A stretch of 64,000 nt of DNA from Salvator merianae (lineage: Eukaryota > Chordata > Lepidosauria > Squamata > Teiidae), in assembly GCA_003586115.2 (NCBI GenBank), contig QVOM02000074.1, positions 3,378,138 through 3,442,137 on the forward strand. Direction: 5' to 3'. Numbering within the stretch: position 1 is the stretch's first letter; every line of letters starts with the position of its first letter. The notes under the pieces are model-generated. The model ran no database searches. It worked only from the letters and a program-made list of their open reading frames with translations, and was not told where the DNA came from. Made by a program: the position numbers and the translations under genes. This document shows positions 42,201 to 57,200 of the stretch, piece by piece.

Positions 42201-45200
42201 CAATATTAGTAACAGAAGAGAAGCAACGGGGAATCAACAAGCTCCCTTAGTAACTACTCATGGGTGAAGAAAACACAGCCTTTCCTCCTGGCCCTCCACG
42301 ATAGAGCAAACAAAAGACAATTCACTAATTTACTCAGCACTTCACCCCTGGCCTCAGGACATGAAACTCAGAAGACCAGGTGACTCTCATGCAGCATGCC
42401 TCTCATTCTGTGCTGGATAATCTGTGCACTGTCTGAGTACAGTAAAGGGTTAAGTTCCACCTAACTGAGCACAGCTCTTGGTGGCTCCATCAACAGATTC
42501 ATGCAGTTTTCTTGGCTTCTATACAGAAATGGATTGCTGTTGCCTTCTTCTGAGGCAATGTTTGTCTTCCAGCATTTGCCAGAAGCCTCCAAGCCAAAAT
42601 AGGGGAGTTGAAATGCTTAGTGATGGATAAAAAAATTGATATTATGGGCAATACTGAAATCTGGTGGAGTGATGAAAACCAATGGGATACAGTGATCCCA
42701 GGTTACAAACTGTACAGGAAAGATAGGAAAGGGCAAATTGGAGGTGGTGTAGCCTTATACGTTAAGGAAGAGATAGAATCTTATGAACTGGAATTTCCAG
42801 GTAAATAAGACTCATCCATAGAAGCACTGTGTATAACAATACCAGGTCAGAAAACAAGTCTAACATTAGGGACATGCTACTGCCCTCCCAACCAAACTCC
42901 CAAAGGAGACCAGCATTTGGAAAATGAGGTCAAGGAGGCATCAAAAAAAGGAAAGGGTAGTTATAATGGGGGACTTCAACTCATGAGAGAGAGATAAAAT
43001 TCTTAGACATGCTAAATGATTGTTCTCTAGAGCAGCTGGCTGTGGAACCAACCAGGGAAAAGCGAATCCTGGACTTGATCCTAAGTAATACACAGGATCT
43101 AGTACAAGATGTCACTATAGCTGATCCAACAGGGAACAGTGACCACAATGCGATAACCTTCAATTTAAATACAGATAGTAAGTTGTCAACACAATCAAAC
43201 ACAGAGACCTCAAACTTTCATAAGGGAAATTTCCGCAAAATGAGAAAACTGGTAAAAAGGAAATTGAAAAGGAAAGTTAGAAGAGTTCAATCAATCCAAA
43301 ATGCATGAAAACTATTTAAAAACACAATCATGGAGGCTCAATTAGAATGCACACCTAAAAGAAGGAAGGGGACTGCCAAGTCCAAGAGGACACGAGTGTG
43401 GCTTAACAAATGAAGTATAAAAGTCCATAAAAGCAAGGAAAGATCATTCAGAAAATGGAAGGCTTGTCCTAATGAGGAGAATAGGAAAGAACACAAACTC
43501 TGGCTGAACAAATGCAAGGCAGCAATGAGGAATGTTATGAAGAGAAATAACAAGAATTTCTTTAAGTACATCAGAAGTAGGAATCCAACCAGAAAAGCAG
43601 CTGGACCATTAGATCATAATGAACAGAAAGAGATAATTACACAGCACACAGAGACTGCAGAAAGGCTAAATGAATTTTTTGCCTCTGTTTTTACTGAGGA
43701 AAATAGAGGGCATATGCTGGCAGCTGAGTCAATCTTTTCAGGGAGGGCATCAGAACAATTAAACTGGATAGAGGTAACCAAAGAGGAGGTTCTTGCATGA
43801 CTTAATAAACTAAATGCTAACAAATCACCAGGATCAGATGGCATTCATCCAAGAGTTCTTAAAGAATTCAAATTTGAAACTGCTGAGCTTTTAGCCGAAA
43901 TATATAATCTTTCCTTAAAATCAGGCTCCATGCCTGAAGACTGGAGGGTAGTAAATGTGACACCAATCTTCAAAAATGGATCCAGGGCTGATTCAGGAAA
44001 TTACAGACCACTCAGCTTAATATCAGTTCCAGGTAAATTGATGGAAACCATAATTAAGGATAAAATTACTAAACACATAGGGGAGCAAGCATTGCTAAAA
44101 GAATATCAGCACGGTTTCTGCAAAGGTAAATCATGCCTTACAAACTTGTTAGAATTCTTTGAAAGTGTTAATAAACATGTGGATAAAGGTGATGCAGAAG
44201 TGGGGTCCCGCAAAGTTCAGTATTAGGACCCCGGCTTTTTAATTTATTCATAAATGATGTAGTCATAGGGGTAAGTAGTGAGTTAGCAAAGTTTGCTGAT
44301 GACACTAAATTGTTCAGGGTAGTAAAAACTGAAAGCGATTGTAAAGAGCTCCAGAGGGATCTCTTGACATTGGGTGAGTGGGCAATGAAGTGGCAAATGC
44401 ACTTCAATCTTAGCAAGTGCAAAGTGATGCACATCAGGGCAAAGAACCCGAATCAAACCTATAAACTGATGAGGGCCAAACTTTCCATGACAGGCTAGGA
44501 AAAGGATCTTGGGGTTCTGGTAGACAGCTCAATGAAGGTGTCAACCCAGTGTGCAGCGGCAGTGAAAAAAGCAAAAACAATGCTAGGGGTAATTAGGAAG
44601 GCAATAGAAAACAAGTCGGCAAGTGTCATTGTGCCTCTTTATAAATCTATGGTGAGACCACACTTGAAGTATTGTGTACAATTCTGGTCACCTCATCTCA
44701 GAAAGGATATTGTGGAACTGGAGAAGGTGCAGAAAAGGGCAACCAGAATGATCAAGGGGCTGGAACACCTTCTTTATGAAATCAGGCTGCCATGCCTTGG
44801 CCTCTTCAGCCTTGAAAAGTGGCGTTTAAGAGGAGGCCTGATTGAAGTATATAAAATCATGCACAGTATGGAAAAGGTGGATAGAGAGAAGCTTTTCTCT
44901 CGCACACACGACACTAGGACCAGGGGGCACTCTCTGAAGCTGATGGGTAGGAGAGTTAGGACTGACAAGGGGAAGTATTTTTTCACCCAGAGGGTCATCG
45001 GTCTATGGAATTTATTACTGGATGAGGTGGTGACAGCCATCAGCCTAGACAGCTTAAAGAAAGGACTGGACAGATTCATGGAAGCCAGGTGTATCAATGG
45101 CTACTAGAACGGATGCCTAGGTACTGCCTCCAGGTTGGAAAGGCATGCAGGATGTCTTTAAAACCATTTGTAGGGAGTCAAGAGCAGGTGAACGTTTTGC

Positions 45201-48200
45201 CTTTATATTCTGCTTGAGAATGCCCAGAAGCAATTGGTGGGCCAATGTGTGAAACAGAATGCGGGACTAGATTGGTCGTGGCCTGATCCAGCAAGGCTCC
45301 TCTTATGTTCTTATGTAACAATTCCTAGTACATAGCCTATCTTCTCCCACAAATGTTCAGATGTAGAAACTAGGCTTGTGCCAAATTGCAGTTCAGAAAG
45401 AACTAACTAACCATTAGATTCTTCCAATTCATGCTGGACCAGTTGTCAATCAATATTTTATACTACTATCAATCATTTGTTTTTTCCTTCAGAAATGAGC
45501 ACAGTCAGTTCCTAGACTCATTTTCATTCAACATGAAGCTCCTCTGCATTCAGTTTGATCCATTATCCAAGATGTTTGTAGTCCATATCTGTACCAAAAG
45601 GCCCATTTCCGCCCTTTAAAAAAAACCTGATGTGTATGATAGATCTGCCTAAGTCTACAACATGGATTTATTTATTTTATTTTATTTTATTTTAAATTTA
45701 TTTATTTATGAGTATGGGACAAGCTAACTGCATCTCAGTCTGTTCACACTGGGAAATAAATAGAACAAGTATAGTGATGCTTTTAACTTCTGCTCTAACC
45801 CCACTGAAACAAAAATAAAAACACAAGCATACCCCTTTCAGAACTCAAGAAGATGAAAAACTTTTTATTATGTCCTCTGTAATAACAGACCACTAGGATT
45901 CTAACTCCAAATTATGGAAAAAAATGTAAATTAATTATAACTCGTGAACATTTAGACAAATGCTGTACAACATAGAATCTGATTTCATTTAATGATAGAT
46001 ACAGCAGACTTACCCAGGATTCATGGTACAAAACTGTTAGAAGGTACATTCCATAATCATAATTTTGTCTCCTTAAGGGACACCTGAAAGGCAAGAAAAC
46101 CAAGACAATGGTCTGCTATTCAATATTTATATATTTAAAATTCCAGTTCTTTTGAAGTGTTGAATTGAGAAACAGGGTGCTACGAATTTTTAGCTACAAT
46201 CTTATTTAAAAGCATTTCTGAACTTACCTGGCTTGGATCGCTCCAACTAGAATGCTTCCCAGCTGAAGTGGTCTAGCTGTCCCAGAACATGGGCACCTGT
46301 ACTTGGATGGCCTGTTCTGCAACAGCCCCCACACGGCCCTACACCACTCCGATGTTCTTGGCCTTGGAGCCCCAGAAGAAGTCATTTCAGCAACACAATT
46401 TGGTGCAATGCCAAAATGGGTCACCTAGTTAAACCGGAACAAGAAGGCATGCGCCCTTCCACAAGCTTCCCTGTTTTGTTCTAGAGCTCCCTAGCCTGCT
46501 GCTAGTCCTTTTAAAAAAAAAAGTCTAAAGGTATCCCGGTCTCGGCAGCCATTCTCTGTGGACAGAGCAATCTAGCTGGGGGCATGGCCTCCCCTCAAGC
46601 CTGTCCACCATTCAAAAGGCAGGCCTCTGGTCCCCTTCCTGGAGCAGCTTAAGGGTAACTGCAGAAAGGCCCTAAATCGTTGTATCAAGACAATGAAAAC
46701 ACTAGGAGTACCAACGCCGTCAATCTTACTGATAAGCAGAATACAGGAATTATTATAATCAAAGCATCTTTGTATTAGTCACAGTAATTTTTAAGCCTTA
46801 GGAATGGATCATGTAGGACAGAAGGTGACATTAGCTGCTGAAGTGATTACTTTACATAGAGCCCACATTAGACAATTTTCTCAAGTTACGGTACCTGTCT
46901 GTTGTAATGGTAAGGGTATCTGTGCCTTTGCAGTATCTCTCTCCTACAAGTTTAATGAGCTTCTTCTTTGCATGATCATCCAAGTTTAGGCTTGAGAGCT
47001 TAACCTGCAAAGAAATCACTCTATTAGCTACTTTGATACCAATTTCAAGGCTTAATAGATAAATCCGATCTTCAAAGGGTCATAGAACTAGTGTGTTAAA
47101 ACACATAAAAAGTTTCTGCAACAATCACACTGACTTCACAAAGATGAACTGAGTTTTTAGATTTTATCTTACATGGAAGGCAAGTTAGTATGGATTAAAG
47201 GAATTACTACACTGAAATCGCAAAGGATTTTTTTAATAGTCCAGGATGAATCAGAAATGTTATGATAATAACTTGGATGAGACTGCTAAGAAGACAACAT
47301 GGTCATGCTAATTCCTAGTCAGCAAAAAAATAGAAACTCATGAGCTGCGTACATTTACACGTTTTAGGTACCTATTAAAATATTCTCTTCATCCAGGTGT
47401 TCCTTATGTGAGTGTTTGTTCCTTTCCATGGCCCACCCAGTTTTTAATGTGCTTTTTAATGTTGATTTTTGTGTATGTGGTTTTACCCTTGTTTGAATCT
47501 TTACACTACTTTGAGATTTGCTTAATGAGAAGCCGTATACAAAAATTTAAATTAAATAAAAAAATATGCAGGACAGGAACTGATCCTGACAAGTTTTCAA
47601 CACTAAATAGGCCAAACACAGATGTACACAAACTATCTCAAGAAGCAACTCTGAACAGCCTTTGGGGAGACCTTCCATTTTTCATTGCATGCCTGCCTTG
47701 AAGCATTCTCCTTCAATGCCCTTCTCCATGGCTGGCATTCCCTAAAACTTTATAACCGTAGGGATGGGAAGAGCCCTGATTACTCAATGCAACACAGCAC
47801 ACCAACCAAAGCTTTGCTCCTTTCTCTTCAGATGCAGCATTTCCAAGTTGCAAGCTGACCCAGGAAATTGGCATTAAAATAATATTTTAGAGCTGGCATA
47901 TAGTGGAAAGGACATGGTAGCAAAAGGGAACAAGATATGAGCACACTTCATAAAACAAAAGGAATTCATAGCAAACCTGTAACCAAAGCATCTTTTGACC
48001 TAAAGTACTTGTAAACCAGCATGAACTTCCAGGAGTTATGCAGCTCTAGCCAGCGCTTCATTTTCCTAGCCTTCATCATTAATTCTATTTTCACTGGGTT
48101 GCCTTTTTTTCACAGTAGCCTAGCTAATTGGTACGATTGCTCCTGTGAGCTCCAGTATTTGCCATATATGTCTAATAAACTCCATATAATTTTGCAGCTC

Positions 48201-51200
48201 ATGACTGGATTTAAACAGAATGGGTGGGGGTCTAACTAAGGCCCATTCTGAACTGGGCCTTATTCCACATTATATCCAAGAATAGGGACCAACTGTCTGC
48301 ATGCTGGTGCACACAACAGCAGACCCTGCCCGTGTCCTGCCATAGTTTGCACTAGCATGCGGATGGCAGGTCCCTGTTCTGGGATATAATCTGGAATTAG
48401 GCTCACTGCAGAAAGGATCTTCGATCCCAGAGCCTGTTTGCAATACTGGCTGTTCAATTTGATGGAACCTTAGGGTTCATGCACATGAACTCCTCAAGGT
48501 ATCTTGTGCAAATTCCCTTTACATTCATCAAAACATACAAAGAGTTATAAATGCCAAGTACTGCCTGAAACAAATGCTGATAGCCCAGCCAGCAGTCAAT
48601 CATGGATACTTAATATGAAACTGTGTCTTCCACCTGCACAACAAACACATGTATGGGGAATGACTGAACCATAGTGAAACCCCAGTATATTTCAGAGTAG
48701 TCCTAAACACTGATCTTTAAAAGTTGAAGAACTGAGAAATAATGTCAGTGCATGTAAAATATAATTATCAGAAAATGGGCAAACTCCCACTGGAGGCAAG
48801 AAGCAGCAGCTCCCACCAGAAATTCTTTTTTTGCCCACTATTACTCTAGTACTGACCACACCTGCCCAGAGTGGGAATGCTCCATTCAACAGATTCTGCA
48901 TGAGACCTGATAATGTAAATGACCTTACATCCTTGAAGAAACAGATCTTCCAAACATCCAAAGAACAGCAGAAAGCCAGAGTAAGAGAAGGGAATAAACG
49001 GAGGATACACAATCATATCACAGGACAAAGATGCCTGATATCACAATCAGGCTATTTAAGCCACCATTCTATTGGGCTATGAGAGAAAGAGATAGGACTG
49101 CAAGTTTCTCCATCTATTCTACCAACACTCTTTCCTTCTTTCCTCCCAATCCCTCTTTCCTCTTGTATCTTGTCTAGTTTTTACATCTATTAAAGGGTGC
49201 TAGAGCAGCTTACAAAATTTAATACCAAATAAAATCCTGGCCTCCAACTTATCCTGTAAAAACAGGAACTTGGAGGAAAGAATAAAATGAAAAAACTTTG
49301 GCAGAAGAGATGGAGAAACTCTGCAGTCTCATCCTCTCCCACAGTCCTTGCCAAAGATGGCAACTCAGTGAAAAAGCCTCATGGAGCTGGTCTGTAGCAG
49401 GATAGGTGGGGAGATTCTGCAGACCTATCTCTTCTCCTCTGACAGTCCCGTGGAATAAAGTAAAAAATCAGCTTTTAAAATTAGGAAATTGAATGCAGTG
49501 GCTTTGAAAATTAAATTAGAAAACCTATTTTTGGAGTTGAAACCTACTTTTGGCACTTAAGAAGATGGTGGTCCACCTTCCCCTTACAAGGAGCATCCTG
49601 GATCCAGAGGATCTGAACTATTGTCCCATAGTCAACCTTCCACTTCTTGGCAAGGTGCTTGAGAGGGTGGTCATGATACAACTGCGGACATGCTTGATGA
49701 AGCAAGTATCTGGACTCTTTTCAATCTGGCTTTAGGCCTGTTCACAGTACTAAGAATGCCTTGGTCACCCTGCTTGATGACCTATGATGGGAAAGAGACA
49801 GAAACTCTTCGACCTATATGCTGCTTTCAACACCCCTGAACATGATATCTTTTTAGAGCAGCTTCATTATACCAGCATGAGAGGTGTGATTTTACAATTG
49901 TTGTGGTCCTATTTCCAGGACAGAATCCAAAGTGCATGCATGGGGGAATTTTGGTCATCTCCCTGGGAACTCACATGCAGGGTTTCACAGGGATCAGTCG
50001 TATCTCCCATGCTTCTTCATGTTTATATGAAATTGCCAGGTGTGATCAATAGGAGTTTTGGAGTTCAGTGTCACCAGTATGTATAAGTCTACATCTCTGT
50101 TACATTTGCATCAGGTGAAACAGTGCAAATATTGGAGCAGCAGTCCATGGACCCAGATTTAAGACAGAGATGCTTTTGTCCTGGGCTCTCAAGTCAGGGA
50201 AGCTGGGAAGCATGCTATTCTGGACATTATTTTGGAGTCACCCTGGTCCCTTGAGGATCAGATGGCAGCACTAACTAGGGGCGGCTATGATCAACTTGCT
50301 ATTTTTATTTCTGTTGTTAATTACATGTATTTTTACGTTTCTGTCTTTTTACTGATTTAAATGTTCACTGCCCTAGATTATGGTAACAGGGCATTACAAT
50401 AAAATAAACAAACAAATAAAAGTCAAAGCAGAGAGCCTGCTGGTAGTTCAGGCACTACATTTTAATAATGAGCTATAGAAAGCTTAGTTCTCATACTGTC
50501 ATTTCTCACGCAACCCCCCCTCCCTCCCGGAAACAAGGCCACTAAGAATCTTCATGAGAAAAACAAAGATTCTATTTAAGGGATGAAAAGCTAAAGGAGG
50601 AAGGTCTCAGGAAGAACACTAAGAGGCTTTTACAAAGTTATTAAAAGCCAAGTGTTAAGACAGAAAATCCTAAGTGAAGAATAAAGAACTAAATTAATTT
50701 TGTGACCCAAAACAGACTTGAGCTGCTCAGTGTGAGAATTATCTTTAGACAACAGATTAAAAACAAAATGAATAATAAAAAATTCAAATACTCAGGTGTA
50801 TATTTGTATGGCAGTATTGTTTTAAGACAGACACTTTCAATGCCCATTAGGAAGACATTTGCTTTCTGATATAAGAGAATGTCCTGTTTAGGGGTACATC
50901 CAGAGATATCATTTTTCAGTACCTATAAGCTTAAAGCGGCAGTACTTAGAACTAAACTTCATTGACCTGTGTTTAAGCTGCAGAATCACCACATCTCAAA
51001 CAAATGACAAACTATCCGGTACAAGACAGACCCTTGGTGTCTGAAGCCCAGAATGTTCTTAAATGATAAGTCCAAGTGACAGTGACCCATGGGCCCTGGG
51101 TTAGCAGCATCATCCTGGAGTTCACTAGAGTTCTTTTGAAACAGCATGAAGTTTGATTAAAACAAAATAGTTTTCATACTCAATGATTTTTAATAATTTC

Positions 51201-54200
51201 TATTCTGCTTTTCATTTCACCACCAAACTGAATGTTATTTTATCTAGTTCTGTGCAAATGCATGAAAGCATACAAACATTCCTGCAAAGTCTACTGTAAT
51301 GCCAAATGCATGTAACTGTAATAGATATATATGCATATATATGAACTGGTGCAAACTCTGCAGAAATGTGTTTATATATGTTTGTGTGCAATCTTTTTGA
51401 ACTGGTAAGAAAATTTCATCTGAAAGTCTTCTATTTTCCAAATAAAAATCTATATAAGTTGTATTGTATCTTTAATTCAAATTAGCACAGATTTCTAAAA
51501 ACTTCCAGAAGTGAGCAGTTATCAATTTTCTCACTCTTCCAAAACTATTTTAACTTCTGCATAACTCTGACCACTACATTTAGCTTAGGATCTACTAAAT
51601 CCCCAGGAACAAGAATGTGGAGTTTGTACCTCTCTGATTTTGGATCCTAACACTCATCAGTCCCAATCAGAATGACCAATGGTCAAGGTAGATGGAAAAC
51701 GGCATTTAAGAACATTGCAGAAAGGCACATAGGTTTCCATTCCCTAATTTAACCATCTTTTCATTCCATGCTTCTGCCAAGATAAGTGTTACCCATTCTA
51801 AATTTGTCCATATGATTGGTTCCCTCCTAGAAATTCCTCTGAAAATTAAACTTATTGTTTCTTGCTCAGTTCTCCAGCTCATTAAAGTCGATTTGAATCC
51901 TATTACCACTTTCAACATATTTATTGCTGCTTCCAGTTTGTATCATCTGTAAGTCTGATGACCATTTTCTTTGCTTTTTATAAGACGTAGATCACGTAGA
52001 TCCAGCATAGTTTAGTTCAGTTTAGTTCATTAAAAATATATATAGCACTCTATCACCAAGGTCTCAAAGTGGTGAACAAACAGTCAAGAGACATAACACA
52101 TATTTAAATAAAATATGAAAACACACAATAAAACAAACAAGTATAGGACTGTAGCAAACCAAGACTATTAAGAACCAAATACCTGATAGCATATGTATTC
52201 TATAAGGAATCTCTGAAAAGGAACAAAGGAATGTGGCTGGCATAACTCTGGGGGAAGGCTGTTCCAGGACCTGGAGGTCACCACTAAGAAGACCCTATGT
52301 CTAGTGGTGGATCTATGAGTTTCATGGGGTAAAGGGACTACCAGGAAGGCCTCACCAGAAAATCTTAGCTAATGGGCTGGACTATATGGGAGAATACATT
52401 CCTGCAGATATGAGACCCAAGTTGTTTAGGGCCTTGAAAATCAATAATGAAACTTTGTATTAGGCCCAGAAGTGGATTTATAGCCAGCCGACGTCTTTTA
52501 AGACTGGAGTGATTTGGGCACAGCCAGACATCCCAGTCATAGGCCATTCATGTCTTTCTGAAGCAGAATTCCTAAACCTAAAAGATTTGGTTGCATCATT
52601 CAGCTGCATAAAGGAACTTGTATAATGGCACTTTCCATACAGAACAGTCCACTGATAAAACAGAAGCATTTCAGAGAAAAGAACAGACTACACCGAGCAT
52701 TCTCAATCAGGTTTGTGGGATGCAACTTTCTAGTTATTTTGAGCTATAACAGATATAAACCCTGACCATGCTGGTAAAAGCTGAACATATTCTGTGGAAT
52801 ATGCTGCTTTTTGCTACATGGAACAGAGTATTAGGTTTTGTTTCATGAAGAATATGATTACTACTTATGATTTCTCATATAAAGCCTTAATGTTGAACCC
52901 TATGGACTTTATTAGGACAGGGAGAACTGTTCTGCAGCTTCCGTTCAAAGTGGACTTAATATTGTGCTTTTCACCTTCAAAAACGCTCCATGCTCCAGTC
53001 CTCTCAGCAGATTATGTTGACAGAGGATTAACAGGACACCACTACAAGAAAGGATTATCAATCACGTCTGATCTGATCATTAGTGCTAGAAAAAGCCATA
53101 TGGCTGGCTATTGCAAGTTTTAATAATCAACACTGAGGCGGCACTGCATGCCGCCTGCTACAAAAAAATCCATCTGAGAAAGCAAGCACACATTCCTGAA
53201 TAACCAAACATCTGCATAAAGCAACATACCAGCAGAGCTGGCTGCCTGGATACAGTCTACTCTATACAATTATTTTAAGAATTATTCAGAATTTAGTTAA
53301 CATGATTTGAACAGTCAAAAAATATTACCTAAAATATCAAGTATGATTTTTTTTTCAAATTTCCAAGCCTAGGAGTGCTCTCTTTGGCCCTTTTTCACTT
53401 TAGATTTTTAGCAAACTAAGTCCTAATTTTAGTCAGACATTCGCAGCTTATTCTTCATGCTGAAGGGTCGCATAGACAAAGATGGCACAATAGAGATGTG
53501 AAGACTGCACAAAAGAGAAGCCTGTCAAAATTCTGGCTTAAAGGCATCAATTTGTTACATGGCACCCTCCTTAGTATTTTGTTCTATGTCTCTTGCTAAA
53601 TCTCTTGCACTGAAGAGATTCTTAAGCAGGCATACAAGTAGATATCATCAGATAAGCTCACCCAACATTCCTTGAATGAGTATTATATCATTTACAGCAT
53701 ATGTCTTTGGGTGCTGATAGATCCTGTACTACAATTATCTCTAACAGGCAGTTCTTAATGATGATTGCATCATCAGTGCATATGCTTTTTGTACCAAGTC
53801 TTTTTAGGAGCTGAAAAACATCATTTGCCTATCTTCCAGTCATTCAATTCATTAACCCTTTTTTGTCTTCTACCCTTCTGAACAGCAAACATCCTCTGCA
53901 GTTTACTTACTGTTAGGGTCACCACTCTTGCTTTAGGATTACGAATAGATGGGCCTGCTGAAATATAGTCTGTTGTGTCAACTTCAATGGGAAAGTGCTG
54001 CATACATTTCTCATCACTATTTAGGACAGGTGGCCACTCTGTGCAGAAGTCTGAAGAATCAAGAGTTATTGTAAGATCACAGAGAATGCTTTCATTATGG
54101 TGGACAATTCCCCTCTCACACATGCACGCACAAGTAATAAAAAGGAGTATGTCGTGTGAATGACAATCATTGGCAACACATGGACAGATTGAAAAGGAAG

Positions 54201-57200
54201 TCATTAAGTCGTGTTTTGTCCCACATAATCTTGATCCTTATTCCCATTTCCTATGGATTATGAGTACTTTTATTAATAGAACTTAACCATGGTGTATTTA
54301 TAAAATGAACAAAGTAGATCATATCAATTTAAGTGTTAAAAGCCAGTGCGCAAATTAGTAGGACCAGATGCCAATGAAGAGGGGGGAAGGGAAGAGAGCA
54401 CACAAAATATCACTACAGTACAGCCTAGTTCCCATCATACAGTCCCCATTATGTGGATGTAAAACGTGTGGGTTAGGTAAACTTACCCAAGATGTGTTGG
54501 GCAGGAGAAAGGATACAGGCCTGGCTGGGATCCCTTTTTTGCCAAGCCTGCTCCCCATTTTTTGAGTCTGAGGCCAGGGAAGTGATTGGACTGTTAAAGA
54601 GTTACAGTACTACAGCAGGGGTGGAGGACTGGAGCTGCTGAAGGAGGAAGCAATAGGAAGGCAGCTCACCTGATGCCTGTTTGCAGTCGAACAAACTACT
54701 GAAGGAGGAGGCAACAGTAAGGATAATTGGAAGCATTTCTCTCTTCTCCAAACTACCTAAGCAGCAAGTGAGATGCCCTCTGCGGAGTTTTCACACCTCC
54801 TTCTTTGGCAGCCTCATTTCTCAGCCCTAGCAGTAGCTAGCACCATGGTTTTTAACAGTCCAACTGCTCCTCAGATCACTCTCCTCTGCCTCTCTCCTGG
54901 CAGTAAGCTTCTCTAATCCACATATTTTACATTAAACAAAAGACTAGGATGAGTAAATGAGTCTCCATACATCTTAATGGAATGGAAATCATTAAGGCTT
55001 GCACAAAGTACACTGAATTGTATCAGTGGACTTTTCCTACCTAATTTGGGAGAGGGAGTGGTATTAAGGCAGGAAAGAAATAGGCAGTTGGTCTTACTCA
55101 CATGATTGTCTTTTTCCTACAAACAGGTGAGTAAGGCCAACTGCCTATTTCTTTCTCTCTCCCAAATTAGGTAGGAAAAGTCCACTGATATAATTCAGTG
55201 CATTTAATACAAGCCTTAAAGACTTCCATTCCACCGAAATGTATGGAGACTCATAAACCCTGGCGAAAATTAGCCAGTAATTGTCTTAATGGTTTTAAGT
55301 TAAGCAAGTGACAGTAACACAAACTATACTCATTACTATTTTAAGGATTTTGTACAGCTGCAATGCGATTCTCACCTAAAAAGCCTATCTTCAATAGATC
55401 TTTCTTTTAAAAGTATCAAGTTCTAAGGATCTGGACAATAGCTTTCTAGTAATACGTTTTTATGAATATGTTTTGAATTATTGGAAAAGAATAGAAACAC
55501 ACCTTTAAGAGCAGCACAGTGCTTCCTGATGGCAACTGGTGTTAGATGCAAGAAATTTGGGATCTGAAATAAAGTTGCACCTTATTAGAATCAGCCTGTA
55601 TACAATGCAAGGTATCGATGGCATGAAGTTTATTCAGTACTTGTAAATCAGAAAAAGAAATACTCAATAGTCTGTAACAAGAATTCTTTAGTCAATCTTG
55701 GATCATAAGTGGATAACTGTAAACAAAACTGTAGCTTTGTTTCTATTCCATATATTGGCTTGCTTGCCACAGTATTTAAGGTTTTTAACTTTAAAAATAA
55801 GGCACTTTAGTTACATCAATTGACATACCTATCCCAGAACTTTTGAGTAGTATCTTCAGGTACTACTCCCTCTTCTAGCCATCAAGCAGCAGCAAAGGTA
55901 TCTGGTTGCTGCATTAGCTTGTCTCCTGGTTTACTAGTCCTGTTGTTTAATTCTGGATCAGTTCAAAAATCTCTGTAACCCATAGCATGATAGTAGATCT
56001 GAGAGTTAGCCTAGTTTGCATCACAGTGACTTGGACTGGGAGCTGGAAGGGCATGGCCCTTCTATCTACACCTCCCAGAGTACTTAGTACAACATTAACC
56101 TAGGCTAGAGGGCTGAGAGGTGGGTCTCTCTCTACTCTAAAGAAGCCCCATTTGCCCTTCCAGGATTCTTATCCTAATAAAGGCCATGTTCAGATGTTTG
56201 CATTCTGTGTTGGGTAACTGGCACAAACCAGGGATCCTGCTGCCATAATACCATGTCACTAGTTAATTATCTCCCTATGGAAGATAGTCCCAAATTTGGT
56301 GTTGAGGACCCCATGGATAAAGATCTTGGAGGGAGGATCAATATGTGCTTTGGCGATTTCATACTCTGGTCACTGTGACATCCATGGTGTTGGTCCCAAT
56401 TAGTGACTAGGCCTATACATTTCTGGATACATCCTGGACTTGTTTCCCCAACACACCTCCAATTGCGTAGGCGCAAGTAGCTTGAAATAGGAGTGCCTAT
56501 TACCAGCTGTAGCTAGATACAGATAGCCTAGCCGCAGTTGTCTATGCACAGACAATCTCATGTTTAGATTCTATAAAGCACCCTGTATGAGGTTAACCTG
56601 CTCCAGAAGCCACAACTAGTGCAAAGTACAGCAGCCAAGGTGCTCTGTGAGGTACTTTACTGTATCCACATTCCACGTGCTTAAGCAATTGCACTGGTTG
56701 CCAATTAGCTACTAGTCAGATTCAATGTTTTTCTCTGATAACAAAGACCCAGCTTGGGCCCAGATTATTTAGCAGGCTACCTCTTCTATTATGGATCTAC
56801 AAGATTACTATTGACTGCTAAAGAAGGATACTGAATGTCACCTTACAACTATCTGCAGTTGGGCCTTCTCTGTGATGGTATTCCAAAATGTTCTCCTCAG
56901 TCTTATTTGTAAGATGTCTATGCTTACCTTGTTTAGGTAGTCACTGAAGACCTATGGTTTTCTTTTTCTCACCTAAAATATTTCAATGTTTCTACATACT
57001 GATGTTCTTAAGTATTTTATGAAAAAGTGGCACAGAAATCGTCTAAATAAATATGGGGGGTGTATGTCACAAAGTTGAATGGGGGCTCAAGGTTGCTGAA
57101 ATATTCAGAAAACCAGGAAGTTCTATGTATATTAGATACCTGGTCTTTGAAAGAAGTAAGCCTACAGTTATTTTACACAGTGTAGGTAGGAAACACATAT

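Noticed and set aside
46804..46989. 61-codon + strand frame
   Set aside because: Antisense to a conserved MRPS35 exon.
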